A stretch of DNA of 64,000 nt from Sagittula sp048553715. Lineage in GTDB: Bacteria; Pseudomonadota; Alphaproteobacteria; Rhodobacterales; Rhodobacteraceae. The translations under genes were made by a program, and so were the position numbers. A model generated the notes under the pieces. It saw nothing but the letters and a program-made list of their open reading frames with translations. It had not been told where the DNA came from and did no database searches. Positions 8,392 to 18,234 of the stretch are shown here, piece after piece (positions within the stretch are counted from its first letter, which is position 1; each line of letters begins with the position of its first letter). The stretch covers positions 3,384 to 67,383 of the forward strand of contig NZ_JBLZNC010000011.1 in NCBI RefSeq assembly GCF_048553715.1. The letters run 5' to 3'.

Positions 8392-9454
8392 AGGTGCCGA
8401 CTTCTTGGATGTTGTCTGCGGTCAGGATGATCGTCTGGCCGGTGCTCTCATCGATGCCGACCGCGCCCTGCCCTTCAACCAAAAGAACACCGGCGACTTC
8501 CTCGCCGTTCGGGCCTGCAAAAACACCGGACCAATCGCCCGACGTGATCTGGCGGCTGCCTTCGGCATCTGCAGGCACACCTGTCGCGCCCGGATCGGAC
8601 AATGCGCCATTGGCCACAATCGCCGCGCTGCCCGACGCGCTGCTGATCGTCCAATCGTCGAAATCGATCGCCCCATCTGTCAGCGAGATATATTCCTGAT
8701 CCCGTCCGCCGACGGACGTGTCAGTCGTAAAGAGCGTATTGCCGTTGGTGTCATAGAAGACGCGGTCCTGAACGACACCACTGACCTCTCCGCGCCCGTC
8801 GAAGTCGTCAGTGTCAACGTCTAGCCGTATGGTCCCTGACACATATTGCACCACCGTATCGGCAGCGTCATCGACGATGGTGCGGACCGCCGCGTATTCA
8901 CCGTTGAATTGATAGGAGTTCTGCGATGACGGCAGCGCCCCATCACCTGCCAGTCGCTGCGCGCCTGCCCCTGTCGGCCCAAAGGTAATATAGCGGTCCG
9001 TCGCCGACGCGCCGACCTGCGCGTAGCCGGACTCGCTGCGGCGAAACAGAGCGTAATAGGTCGTCGACCCGTTCGAAGCGGTATAGGCGTCAAAACTGCT
9101 GTTGGTGGCCAGCGCGCTGCTGTCCGAGGCAAATGCGTTGCGGGTATAGCTGTTGTCGCCGTCAAACGGCAGACCGTCGATCACCACCTCGCCGGTGGCG
9201 GTGTCAAAGCCGATGTTGCTGACGTTGCCATTGTACTGGTTTGGATCGACGGTTTCGTCCGTGTCCGTCGTGCCATCGTCGGCGTCATCCTCACAGCCGG
9301 TGTCTTCGGACACCAAAGGCTGATCACATTCGCCGATGCCCACGGTATCCGTGCTGCGCAGAACATCCGCGCCATCGCTGTCAGAACCGCCACTGCTGGA
9401 CGCACACGCGCCAAGCGCGCCCGTCAGCGCGAGCGCTGCGAAAATACGTTTCAT
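8375..9454 (-). CDS. TbpB-like surface lipoprotein, likely Slam client
   Basis: A 359-aa lipoprotein. The lipobox LGAC gives an acylated Cys17, followed by a Ser/Gly/Asp-rich linker (about 18-75) with few hydrophobic residues. The rest is beta-rich and ends in a region resembling the TbpB/factor H-binding-type eight-strand barrel (SGDWSGVFAGPNGEEVAGVLLVEGQGAVG). This C-terminal pattern, containing GVFAGPNGEEVAG, is typical of proteins annotated as transferrin-binding-protein-like. Overlap with the Slam gene suggests surface display by that translocon. What it binds is unknown; transferrin is unlikely for a marine bacterium. Confidence 0.78.
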   Translation of the reverse strand: MKRIFAALALTGALGACASSSGGSDSDGADVLRSTDTVGIGECDQPLVSEDTGCEDDADDGTTDTDETVDPNQYNGNVSNIGFDTATGEVVIDGLPFDGDNSYTRNAFASDSSALATNSSFDAYTASNGSTTYYALFRRSESGYAQVGASATDRYITFGPTGAGAQRLAGDGALPSSQNSYQFNGEYAAVRTIVDDAADTVVQYVSGTIRLDVDTDDFDGRGEVSGVVQDRVFYDTNGNTLFTTDTSVGGRDQEYISLTDGAIDFDDWTISSASGSAAIVANGALSDPGATGVPADAEGSRQITSGDWSGVFAGPNGEEVAGVLLVEGQGAVGIDESTGQTIILTADNIQEVGTFVARR

Positions 9455-9662
9455 GATGACTGCCTCAGGTCTTGCCTATTATTTTGCAAACACGATGTTG
9501 CGCAAAGCTGGAAAAGTCAATTGAGCGTGCAGATTGTGGCCCGATGTGCGACACATTTGCCCCAGAAACTGCCTTGGCTCGGCCTATTTGCATTCAGCCG
9601 TCAGCGCGGTACACCCTGTGCGACCCCCTCTGGGGACCAACACACCGCCAGCGGAGCCGGAC

Positions 9663-10559
9663 ATGCGTCACGCCGAATACCAGTATCTCGACCTGATGGA
9701 ACAGGTCCTGACAAAGGGCGACGCCCGCATGGACCGCACAGGCGTCGGCACCAAGTCAATTTTCGGCGCGATGCTGCGGTTTGATCTGTCTGACGGCCAC
9801 GCCCCGATCCTGACAACGAAACGCGTCTACTGGAAACCAGCGGTCAAAGAGATGCTGTGGTTCCTGACCGGCAACACGAACATCCAGCCCCTTTTGCGCG
9901 AAAACGTGCGGATCTGGTCGGACTGGCCGCTGGACAAATATCGCCGCGCCACCGGCGAGGACATAAGTCAGGACGCCTTTGAACAGAGGATCGTTGAAGA
10001 CGACGCTTTTGCCGCGCGGTGGGGGGATCTGGGACCTGTTTACGGCAAACAGTGGCGGCGCTGGCAAGGGGCCGATGGCCGCGAGCACGACCAAATCGCA
10101 ACGCTGGTCAAGACGCTACGCGAAACACCGGCCAGCCGCCGGATGCTGTTTCACGGCTGGAACGTGCCGGAACTGGGGGATATGGCGCTGCCGCCCTGCC
10201 ATATGGTTTATCAGTATCACGTCACATCGGACGGGCGGCTGAACTGCCTGTTGTTTCAACGCTCTGTCGATCTTCTGCTGGGGGCGCCGTTCAATTTCAC
10301 CGGCGCCGCAGCACTACAGTTGATGCTGGCCCAGCAGGCGGATCTGACGCCGGGCGAACTGGTCTGGGTGGGCGGCGACACCCATTTGTACAGCAACCAT
10401 TTCGACCAAGCCCGGCTGCAGATGTCCCGGGACCCGCGCCCCTTCCCGAAGATGTCGCTGACCCGCAAGGCGGCGAGCATTGATGACTACAGGTTCGAGG
10501 ATTTCTCGGTCGAGGGCTATGACCCCCATCCCCCGATCAAAGCCGATGTGGCAGTTTAA
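9663..10559 (+). CDS. thyA: Thymidylate synthase
   Basis: A 298-aa ThyA that methylates dUMP to dTMP using methylenetetrahydrofolate. The catalytic Cys179 lies in MALPPCHMVYQYHV, and other signatures are RTGVGTKSIFG, GDLGPVYGKQWRRW, QRSVDLLLGAPFN and HLYSNHFDQ. It is longer than the E. coli enzyme (264 aa) because of an insertion around residues 90-125, common in alphaproteobacteria. The ATG at 9663 begins MRHAEYQYLDLM. It is followed after 12 bases by folA, which regenerates the tetrahydrofolate it consumes. Confidence 0.96.
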   Translation: MRHAEYQYLDLMEQVLTKGDARMDRTGVGTKSIFGAMLRFDLSDGHAPILTTKRVYWKPAVKEMLWFLTGNTNIQPLLRENVRIWSDWPLDKYRRATGEDISQDAFEQRIVEDDAFAARWGDLGPVYGKQWRRWQGADGREHDQIATLVKTLRETPASRRMLFHGWNVPELGDMALPPCHMVYQYHVTSDGRLNCLLFQRSVDLLLGAPFNFTGAAALQLMLAQQADLTPGELVWVGGDTHLYSNHFDQARLQMSRDPRPFPKMSLTRKAASIDDYRFEDFSVEGYDPHPPIKADVAV

Positions 10560-10571
10560 AGGCCCAGCACC

Positions 10572-11048
10572 ATGATCACGCTTATCGCCGCCCACGACCG
10601 CAACCGCGCCATCGGCAAGGACGGGGACATTCCGTGGCACATCCCAGAGGACCTTGCGCTGTTCAAACGCGAAACCCTTGGTGGTGCGATTATCATGGGG
10701 CGCAAGACGTGGGAATCGCTCCCCTTCAAGCCGCTGAAAAACCGGCTGAACATTGTCGTCTCACGCGATCCAAGCCTGCATGAACATGTCGTAGGCTCGA
10801 TTGATGACGCCATAGCGCTGGCACGGGCCGAAGGGTATTTCCGCCTCTACGGCATTGGCGGCCAAGGCATCTACGAGGCAATGTTGCCCTTGGCCGACCG
10901 GCTTTTGCTGACCCATGTGGACACGGCCGTGGACGGGGCCGACGCGTATTTCCCCGAGATCGGCGCAGGTTGGCAGACGCGGGCCGCGCTGGATCTAACG
11001 GCCAGCGACATTCCGGCGAAAGCTGTGGAACTGCTGCGCGACCGCTAA
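10572..11048 (+). CDS. folA: Dihydrofolate reductase
   Basis: A 158-aa DHFR reducing dihydrofolate with NADPH. Family residues are seen in IAAHDRNRAIGKDGDIPWHIPEDLALFKRET (the W-x-x-x-x-D loop with the catalytic acid), IIMGRKTWESLP and YGIGGQGIYEAML. It forms a two-gene unit with thyA, the standard pairing for dTMP synthesis. Confidence 0.96.
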   Translation: MITLIAAHDRNRAIGKDGDIPWHIPEDLALFKRETLGGAIIMGRKTWESLPFKPLKNRLNIVVSRDPSLHEHVVGSIDDAIALARAEGYFRLYGIGGQGIYEAMLPLADRLLLTHVDTAVDGADAYFPEIGAGWQTRAALDLTASDIPAKAVELLRDR

Positions 11049-11190
11049 GCCGCCCGAGGAAAAAGCAGCTTTAGATTGCGGGGCCACATCTGTTGTGGAC
11101 AACCCGCGCAATCCGTTGTCCCCACCTTTGGCTTCTGCCATACTGACCGCCAAGCATCAGAACAAACCGAGCACACGCGCAGGACACCCT

Positions 11191-13149
<1,959 letters not shown>

Positions 13150-13164
13150 TCCTGTCGCCTACGA

Positions 13165-13183
13165 GGGCCAGCCCGACTGGCCC
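13165..13183. terminator. Terminator-like hairpin between parE and the SDR gene
   Basis: Perfect 7-bp stem GGGCCAG/CTGGCCC with a 5-base loop, in the 46 bp between convergent genes. No T tract follows. Confidence 0.45.
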
Positions 13184-13195
13184 GCGCAAGATTTG

Positions 13196-13966
13196 TCATA
13201 CCGCGTCAACCATCGCGTCGATGACCTCTGCCACTTCAGCGGCCATGGCCTCGCGGTAGCGATTTCCGAACCGGCCTGCGTCATTGTCGAAGTAACGCCC
13301 GGACGCCTGCGCAAACTCATCCGACAGCGCGGCCCGCATCAGAATATCGACCCCGATGTTAAGGTCATTGCCAGAGGTGCCGAAGCCCTCGCGCACCATC
13401 CGCGTCGCAAGAAGCGAGCCGGGATTGACGGCAATCTGCGCCGGCGCATCAGGGGAGGTGTCCGCGAAATGCTGGCTCCAGAGTGTGATGGCCAGCTTGC
13501 TTTGGGCATAGGCGGGCATATCCTGTAGCGGCGCGCGCCCTTGCAACGCCTTCAGATTCACAGGCGACTGTGCCGCCGACGACAGATGGATCACGCGCGC
13601 ATCCGCCGACATGACCGGCATCAGCCGCCGCGTCAGCAGCACGTCCGCCAGAGTATTCACCACAAAACGAACATCGTGACCCTCGGCGGTCCGCAGGTTC
13701 TGGGTTTTGAACACGCCCGCGTTGTTGATCAAAACGTCGATGCGGGGGTGATCGACCATGATCTGTTCGGCCATACGTGCCACGGCTGTCAGGTCCGACA
13801 GATCCGCCCGCACCTGACCTGCGGCACCGATGGCGGCCGCCGTGTCCTGCAGTTTTTGCGCGTTGCGCCCGTGGATGATGACGCGATGACCATCAGCGGC
13901 CAGTTTCTGTGCAGTCGCCCGCCCCAGCCCGTCCGTCGCACCGGTGATAAGGATCGTCTTGGTCAT
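13196..13966 (-). CDS. SDR-family NAD(P)-dependent oxidoreductase
   Basis: A 256-aa classical short-chain dehydrogenase. The cofactor motif TGATDGLG is at residues 8-15, followed by the NNAG motif in VLINNAGVF, the catalytic Ser in VIHLSSAAQ, and YAQSK (Y-x-x-x-K). The N-terminal TGxxxGxG with Arg after the second strand (IIHGRN) suggests NADP(H). The substrate is not predictable. It is last in a three-gene minus-strand unit whose other two members are broken. Confidence 0.9.
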   Translation of the reverse strand: MTKTILITGATDGLGRATAQKLAADGHRVIIHGRNAQKLQDTAAAIGAAGQVRADLSDLTAVARMAEQIMVDHPRIDVLINNAGVFKTQNLRTAEGHDVRFVVNTLADVLLTRRLMPVMSADARVIHLSSAAQSPVNLKALQGRAPLQDMPAYAQSKLAITLWSQHFADTSPDAPAQIAVNPGSLLATRMVREGFGTSGNDLNIGVDILMRAALSDEFAQASGRYFDNDAGRFGNRYREAMAAEVAEVIDAMVDAV

Positions 13967-13978
13967 GGGAATGCCCTT

Positions 13979-14534
13979 TTAGCTGAAGGCAGGCAAGATA
14001 TCTTTTGCCAGCGATTTCAATGCCTCTTCGATAGAACGCTGATTAAACCGAAGGTTCAGCGCCACGTGGTTCACCCCGATCTCTTCGAGAAGGGCCAGAT
14101 ATGTTTTCAGCCAACGCCGCCCCGTGCGCACGCCCAAATGTATCGGCTCGGAGCCTGCGTCGGGATTGTCCGACAAGTCGATATACAGCGGCTGCAACAC
14201 CGGTTTGTCGGGTTCCCCCGCCTGCATCAATCGTTGCCGCCAGTCTTCCAAAACGCGGGGGGCCAGGCTTTCACCGGGACGCGGGTAGGTCATACAGCTG
14301 CCCCGCATCGCCAAAGCTTGGCACGTCAAAGGGCACATCGCGCAGCCATACCGCGCCAAAGCCCAGATCCTCGGCCAGTTTGACACGTTCCAGATGGCCC
14401 GCCATGTCAGGGCGACTGCTGTTGTCATAGCGCGCGACCGGCAACACCAGCCCAAGGCTGAGCCTGAACGGTTTAAACGTCGCATTGTAGCCCCGGTTCA
14501 ACTGCGGGAAGCTCGTGCGTTGATCGCCGCGCAT
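13979..14534 (-). pseudogene. Luciferase-like (LLM) flavin monooxygenase, internally deleted
   Basis: Two frames each hold part of one LLM-class oxidoreductase. The N-terminal part (14534 down to about 14280) reads LVLPVARYDNSSRPDMAGHL, then KLAEDLGFGAVWLRDVPFD and GDAGQLYD. The C-terminal part (about 14290 down to 13979) carries PRPGESLAPRVLEDWRQRL and LRFNQRSIEEALKSLA. The family is normally about 320 aa, so roughly 130 central residues of the TIM barrel are gone and the junction changes frame near 14280. No functional enzyme can result. Confidence 0.8.
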
Positions 14535-14555
14535 GATGGTTTCCCCTTTCGACCT

Positions 14556-15567
14556 TCAGGCCGACAAGCCCGGCAGAACCTGCTTGCCGATCAGGCGTCC
14601 GCTTTCCTGACGCTGGTGTGCGGCAGTCAGGGTTTCCGGTGTCAAAACCTCCGCCCGTTCGGTCACGGTGGATTGCAGAACACCACGGTCCAGTATTTCG
14701 GCCACGCGGTTCAGCAGGTCACGCTGTGCGGTGATATCCGCTGTTTCGAACATCGACCGTGTGAACATGAATTCCCACGACATGGTCAGCGCCTTTGGCT
14801 TGGCGATCGAAATATCCAGCCCCTGCGGATCGTCGATCAACGCGATATGCCCGCGCGGCGCGATCAGCTCGACGATGGCCGCCCAATGCTGGTCCGTAGC
14901 TGTCAGGGCCGCGACATAGTCCGGCGCAATGGCCAGATCGCGCAGCTGTGCTGAAATATCGCCACGGTGATCCACCACGTGATCGGCACCCATCTTGCGC
15001 ACCCAATCCTGCGTTTCCGGCCGCGAGGCGGTGGCGATGACCGTCAGATCGGTCAGCTGTTTGGCGAGCTGGATCAGGATGGACCCCACGCCGCCCGCGC
15101 CACCGATAACCAGCAGCGCATTGCCCGCGCCGGTGCCTTCTTGCAGACGGAAGCTGTCGAACAGCATCTCCCATGCCGTGATGGCGGTCAGCGGCACAGC
15201 GGCGGCATCGACAAAATCGAGGCTGCTCGGTTTGCGGCCTACGATACGCGCGTCGACCGCCTGAAACTCTGCATTCGATCCGGCGCGGGTCACATCCCCG
15301 GCATAGAACACCTCGTCACCGATGGCATAATCCGTCACCTCCGCGCCAAGCTCCACCACGACACCAGCGGCATTAAAAGCCCAAAATGCCGTGACCGCCT
15401 GCAGGCGCACGGACCGCGCGCAGCTTTGTATCGACCGGATTGACCGACACCCCCTTGACCGCGACCAAAACATCCTGCGGACCCAGATCGGGGCGCGTTG
15501 CCTCGAACGCGACCAAAGCGCCTTCACCGTCCACCGGTCCCGCCTGAGTGTAGCCAATTGCCTTCAT
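14556..15567 (-). pseudogene. Zinc-binding alcohol dehydrogenase/quinone oxidoreductase, single frameshift
   Basis: An MDR-superfamily gene of 336 codons plus one extra base. Residues 1-64 (MKAIGYTQAGPVDGEGALVA to HGILGF) are in one frame and the rest (FNAAGVVVELGAEV, then LLVIGGAGGVGSILIQLAKQ) in another. The shift falls near 15376-15380 in a run of four T; three would restore GFNAAGVV. It is either a recent inactivation or a sequencing or assembly error in a homopolymer. An intact gene would be an NADPH-dependent reductase of unknown substrate, divergent from the LysR gene. Confidence 0.85.
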
Positions 15568-15629
15568 TGCTGTGATCCTTCGATTGCCTTGCGCCAAACA
15601 TACCCCTTTGGTTTTGAAGAAAAACGGCG

Positions 15630-15662
15630 CATATACGGTTTTAGAATTCGGAATTCCGATAT
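15630..15662. promoter_or_regulatory. Candidate LysR operator in divergent promoter region
   Basis: The 107-bp gap between the MDR gene and the LysR gene holds a 10-bp palindrome CGGAATTCCG (15649-15658) inside a larger imperfect symmetry with ATATACGG (15631-15638) and CCGATATA (15656-15663). Position just before the LysR start fits an autoregulatory site. Confidence 0.4.
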
Positions 15663-15674
15663 AGTGGGGCCGGC

Positions 15675-16577
15675 ATGGACACGGACAACCTGCGGCTATT
15701 TGTGGCCGCCGCAGAGCGGCTGAATATTTCGGCGGCGGGCCGCAGTCTCGGGCTCGCCCCTGCGATGGCCAGCGCCAGACTGGCCAAGCTGGAACACGAA
15801 CTGGGGGCCGAGCTACTGCACCGCACCACGCGCAAGGTGTCCCTGTCCGAAGAGGGCGCTGCGTTTCTGCCTTACGCGCGCGAAATCCTTGCCCAGTCCG
15901 AGGCCGCCCGCGCAGCGCTGGGTCTGAATGCCGCCCTGCCGTCAGGGACGTTGCGCTTTGCCGCGCCAAGCAGCTTTGCCCAGTTGCACATCATGCCGCT
16001 CTTGCCGGATTTTCACGCGCAATATCCGCAAATTACGCTGGATTTGCGGCTGTCCGACACACGGTTTGACCTGATCGAAGGCAGCTATGATCTGGCCCTG
16101 CGCAATGCCCCACTGAAGGACAGCAGCCTGCGCGGGCGCAAGCTGGCCGATGACACCCGCATCTTGTGTGCCTCGCCCGACTACCTCGCGCAGCACGGCC
16201 AGCCTTCCCGCCCCGAAGAGCTGACCGAGCATCACCTGTTGTCCTGGGCCAGTGCAGCACCGCGCGATCTGGTTAATTCCGACGGGGCGCGCGTGACCCT
16301 AGACCCGAGGCAGACGAAATGCCGCGTCATCCTTGACGATGGCACGTCGCAGCGCATTGCCACGCTGGCAGGCGCGGGCGTGTCGATCAACTCGCGTTGG
16401 AGCGTGGCACATGATCTGGCTGCGGGCCGTCTGGTGCACGTTCTACCGGACTGGCAGCTCGATGACGCGTCCGTGCTGTGGTTGATCTACCCGAGATCCA
16501 ACGTGCTGACGCCCAAAGTGCGCTGTTTCATGGATTTTCTGCTCGCAAACCTCGACCCAAACGCTTGGCAGCCGTGA
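15675..16577 (+). CDS. LysR-family transcriptional regulator
   Basis: A 300-aa LTTR: N-terminal winged helix (MDTDNLRLFVAAAERLNISA, then AKLEHELGAELLHRTTRKVS), linker helix and a substrate-binding domain from about residue 90 with SYDLALRNAPLKDSSLRGR, typical of the CrgA/PA-type subgroup often found beside oxidoreductases. It is divergent from the three-gene oxidoreductase unit, its likely target. Its 3' end overlaps the convergent TetR gene by 50 bases. Confidence 0.9.
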   Translation: MDTDNLRLFVAAAERLNISAAGRSLGLAPAMASARLAKLEHELGAELLHRTTRKVSLSEEGAAFLPYAREILAQSEAARAALGLNAALPSGTLRFAAPSSFAQLHIMPLLPDFHAQYPQITLDLRLSDTRFDLIEGSYDLALRNAPLKDSSLRGRKLADDTRILCASPDYLAQHGQPSRPEELTEHHLLSWASAAPRDLVNSDGARVTLDPRQTKCRVILDDGTSQRIATLAGAGVSINSRWSVAHDLAAGRLVHVLPDWQLDDASVLWLIYPRSNVLTPKVRCFMDFLLANLDPNAWQP

Positions 16578-17052
16578 CGGAAGCACGCCCGTGCAGCGGC
16601 CACGTCTGCATCACGCCCTCCATCAGCAACAACAGGTCGATGCCGCGCCCCTCGGCCCCGGTCACAGCGACCGCCTTAAGCGAGACCTCCGCCTTGTGCC
16701 GGTCGAGCAAAGCCCGCAGGGCGCTATTGCCGGGATCTGCCGCAACAGCGGAATGAAACAGACAGCCATGGGTGGTCTCGGCCTCCATCCAGTCGCCCAC
16801 TCGATCCAACATCGCATCCAGCACTGTGGCAGGGTCGGACGGCAGAGCGTCGAACAGATGCGTCAGATACCGTTGGTGGCGATGTTCGAGCGCCATCAAC
16901 ACCATATCCGCCCGCGACGGCGCATATTTGTACAAGGTGCGCAGGCTGACCCCCGCCGCATCCCGCAGGGTTTCAACGTTCGGCGTGGCGAACCCGTGGG
17001 CGGCAAAGCCCGCCTCGAGCCCTGCTGCGATTTTCTGCTGTGTTTCGGTCAT
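16528..17052 (-). CDS. TetR-family regulator
   Basis: A 174-aa regulator with a TetR helix-turn-helix near residues 20-45 (ATPNVETLRDAAGVSLRTLYKY) and a helical ligand-binding domain containing THGCLFHSAVAADPG, found in TetR proteins that control reductases for reactive compounds. Two copies of an 18-bp palindrome lie just upstream of its start and in front of the divergent MDR gene, so it probably represses both. Confidence 0.88.
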   Translation of the reverse strand: MTETQQKIAAGLEAGFAAHGFATPNVETLRDAAGVSLRTLYKYAPSRADMVLMALEHRHQRYLTHLFDALPSDPATVLDAMLDRVGDWMEAETTHGCLFHSAVAADPGNSALRALLDRHKAEVSLKAVAVTGAEGRGIDLLLLMEGVMQTWPLHGRASVTAAKRLGRGLRAENP

Positions 17053-17062
17053 GCTTGACGCA

Positions 17063-17106
17063 GTAGAGAGATCACTCTACCTACGCAAGTAGAAGATTCA
17101 CTCTAC
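17063..17106. promoter_or_regulatory. Double palindromic operator for the TetR regulator
   Basis: Two related 18-bp sites: GTAGAGAGATCACTCTAC (17063-17080) and GTAGAAGATTCACTCTAC (17089-17106). Their start points are 26 bp apart in the 96-bp divergent gap. The first has perfect arms GTAGAG/CTCTAC; the second has one mismatch. Size, symmetry and position fit a TetR dimer pair. Confidence 0.72.
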
Positions 17107-17148
17107 CCCATCTCCTACCCAGAAACACGCCAAGCAAAGGACCCCGAC

Positions 17149-18222
17149 ATGACGCTGCCCGATACGATGAAAGCAATTGTTCTGACCGGACACGGCGGAT
17201 TGGACCGTTTGGAATACCGCGAGGATGTGGCGCGGCCGACGCCCGCTGCGGGCGAAGTTCTGATCCGTGTCCGCGCCGCCGCGGTCAACAACACAGACAT
17301 CAACACGCGCACCGGCTGGTATTCCAAGGCGGTGCGGGGCGACACCAATTCCGCTGCCACAGATGGCTACGACGGGGCGGGAGACGCCGATGGCGCATGG
17401 TCTGGCGCGCTCAGCTTTCCGCGCATCCAAGGTGCGGATTGCTGCGGTGAGATCGTGGCCGTGGGCCAAGGTGTGGACCCCGCCCGCATAGGGCAGAGGG
17501 TCATGGTTCAGCCGATGTACCACCCCACAGGCGATGCCGATCCGCATGCGTTGGAGACCTTTGGCTCTGAACGGGACGGGGCGTTTGCGCAATACACAAC
17601 CATCCGGTCGGAACACGCGCTCAAGGTCGACAGCAGGCTGAGCGATGTAGAGCTTGCCAGCTTTCCCTGCGCCTTTTCCACGGCAGAGGGCATGATCCAA
17701 CGCGCGACCCTTGGCGCCGAACGCGTGCTGATCACGGGCGCGTCGGGCGGTGTGGGATCTGCCGCGATCCAGTTGGCGAAACGGCGCGGCGCACATGTGA
17801 CAGTTGTCACCAGCGCGGCGAAGATCGACACATTGCGCGACCTCGGCGCGGACGCGGCGCTGACGCGGGACGACCCGCTGCCGGACAGCGCCTTTGACGT
17901 GGTGCTGGATCTGGTCGGCGGCCCCCGCTGGCCCGAACTTCTGGAGGCGCTGAAAACCCGTGGCCGCTACGTAACCTCCGGCGCGATTGCGGGTCCCATT
18001 GTCGAGCTGGACCTGCGCACCCTTTATCTGAAGGATCTGACCCTGATTGGCAGCACCCGTCAGGACGCAACAGTCTTTGGCGATCTGGTCGGCTATATCG
18101 AACGCGGCGAGATCAAGCCGGTGGTGGCCGAAACCTTCGCGCTCGCCGACATCCGCAAGGCGCAAGAGGCCTTTTTGACCAAATCCCACGTCGGCAAAAT
18201 CGGGATCACCGTGCCGCAGTGA
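17149..18222 (+). CDS. Quinone oxidoreductase-like MDR protein (zinc-independent)
   Basis: A 357-aa medium-chain dehydrogenase/reductase. The GroES-like part reads VLIRVRAAAVNNTDINTRTG and the Rossmann part has LITGASGGVGSAAIQLAKRRG. The catalytic zinc Cys/His ligands of true alcohol dehydrogenases are not evident, so it is closer to NADPH:quinone reductases. An insertion around residues 60-85 (GDTNSAATDGYDGAGDADG) is typical of a subgroup of about 350 aa. It is probably controlled by the divergent TetR regulator. Confidence 0.88.
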   Translation: MTLPDTMKAIVLTGHGGLDRLEYREDVARPTPAAGEVLIRVRAAAVNNTDINTRTGWYSKAVRGDTNSAATDGYDGAGDADGAWSGALSFPRIQGADCCGEIVAVGQGVDPARIGQRVMVQPMYHPTGDADPHALETFGSERDGAFAQYTTIRSEHALKVDSRLSDVELASFPCAFSTAEGMIQRATLGAERVLITGASGGVGSAAIQLAKRRGAHVTVVTSAAKIDTLRDLGADAALTRDDPLPDSAFDVVLDLVGGPRWPELLEALKTRGRYVTSGAIAGPIVELDLRTLYLKDLTLIGSTRQDATVFGDLVGYIERGEIKPVVAETFALADIRKAQEAFLTKSHVGKIGITVPQ

Positions 18223-18234
18223 TCCCGTCTGCCC

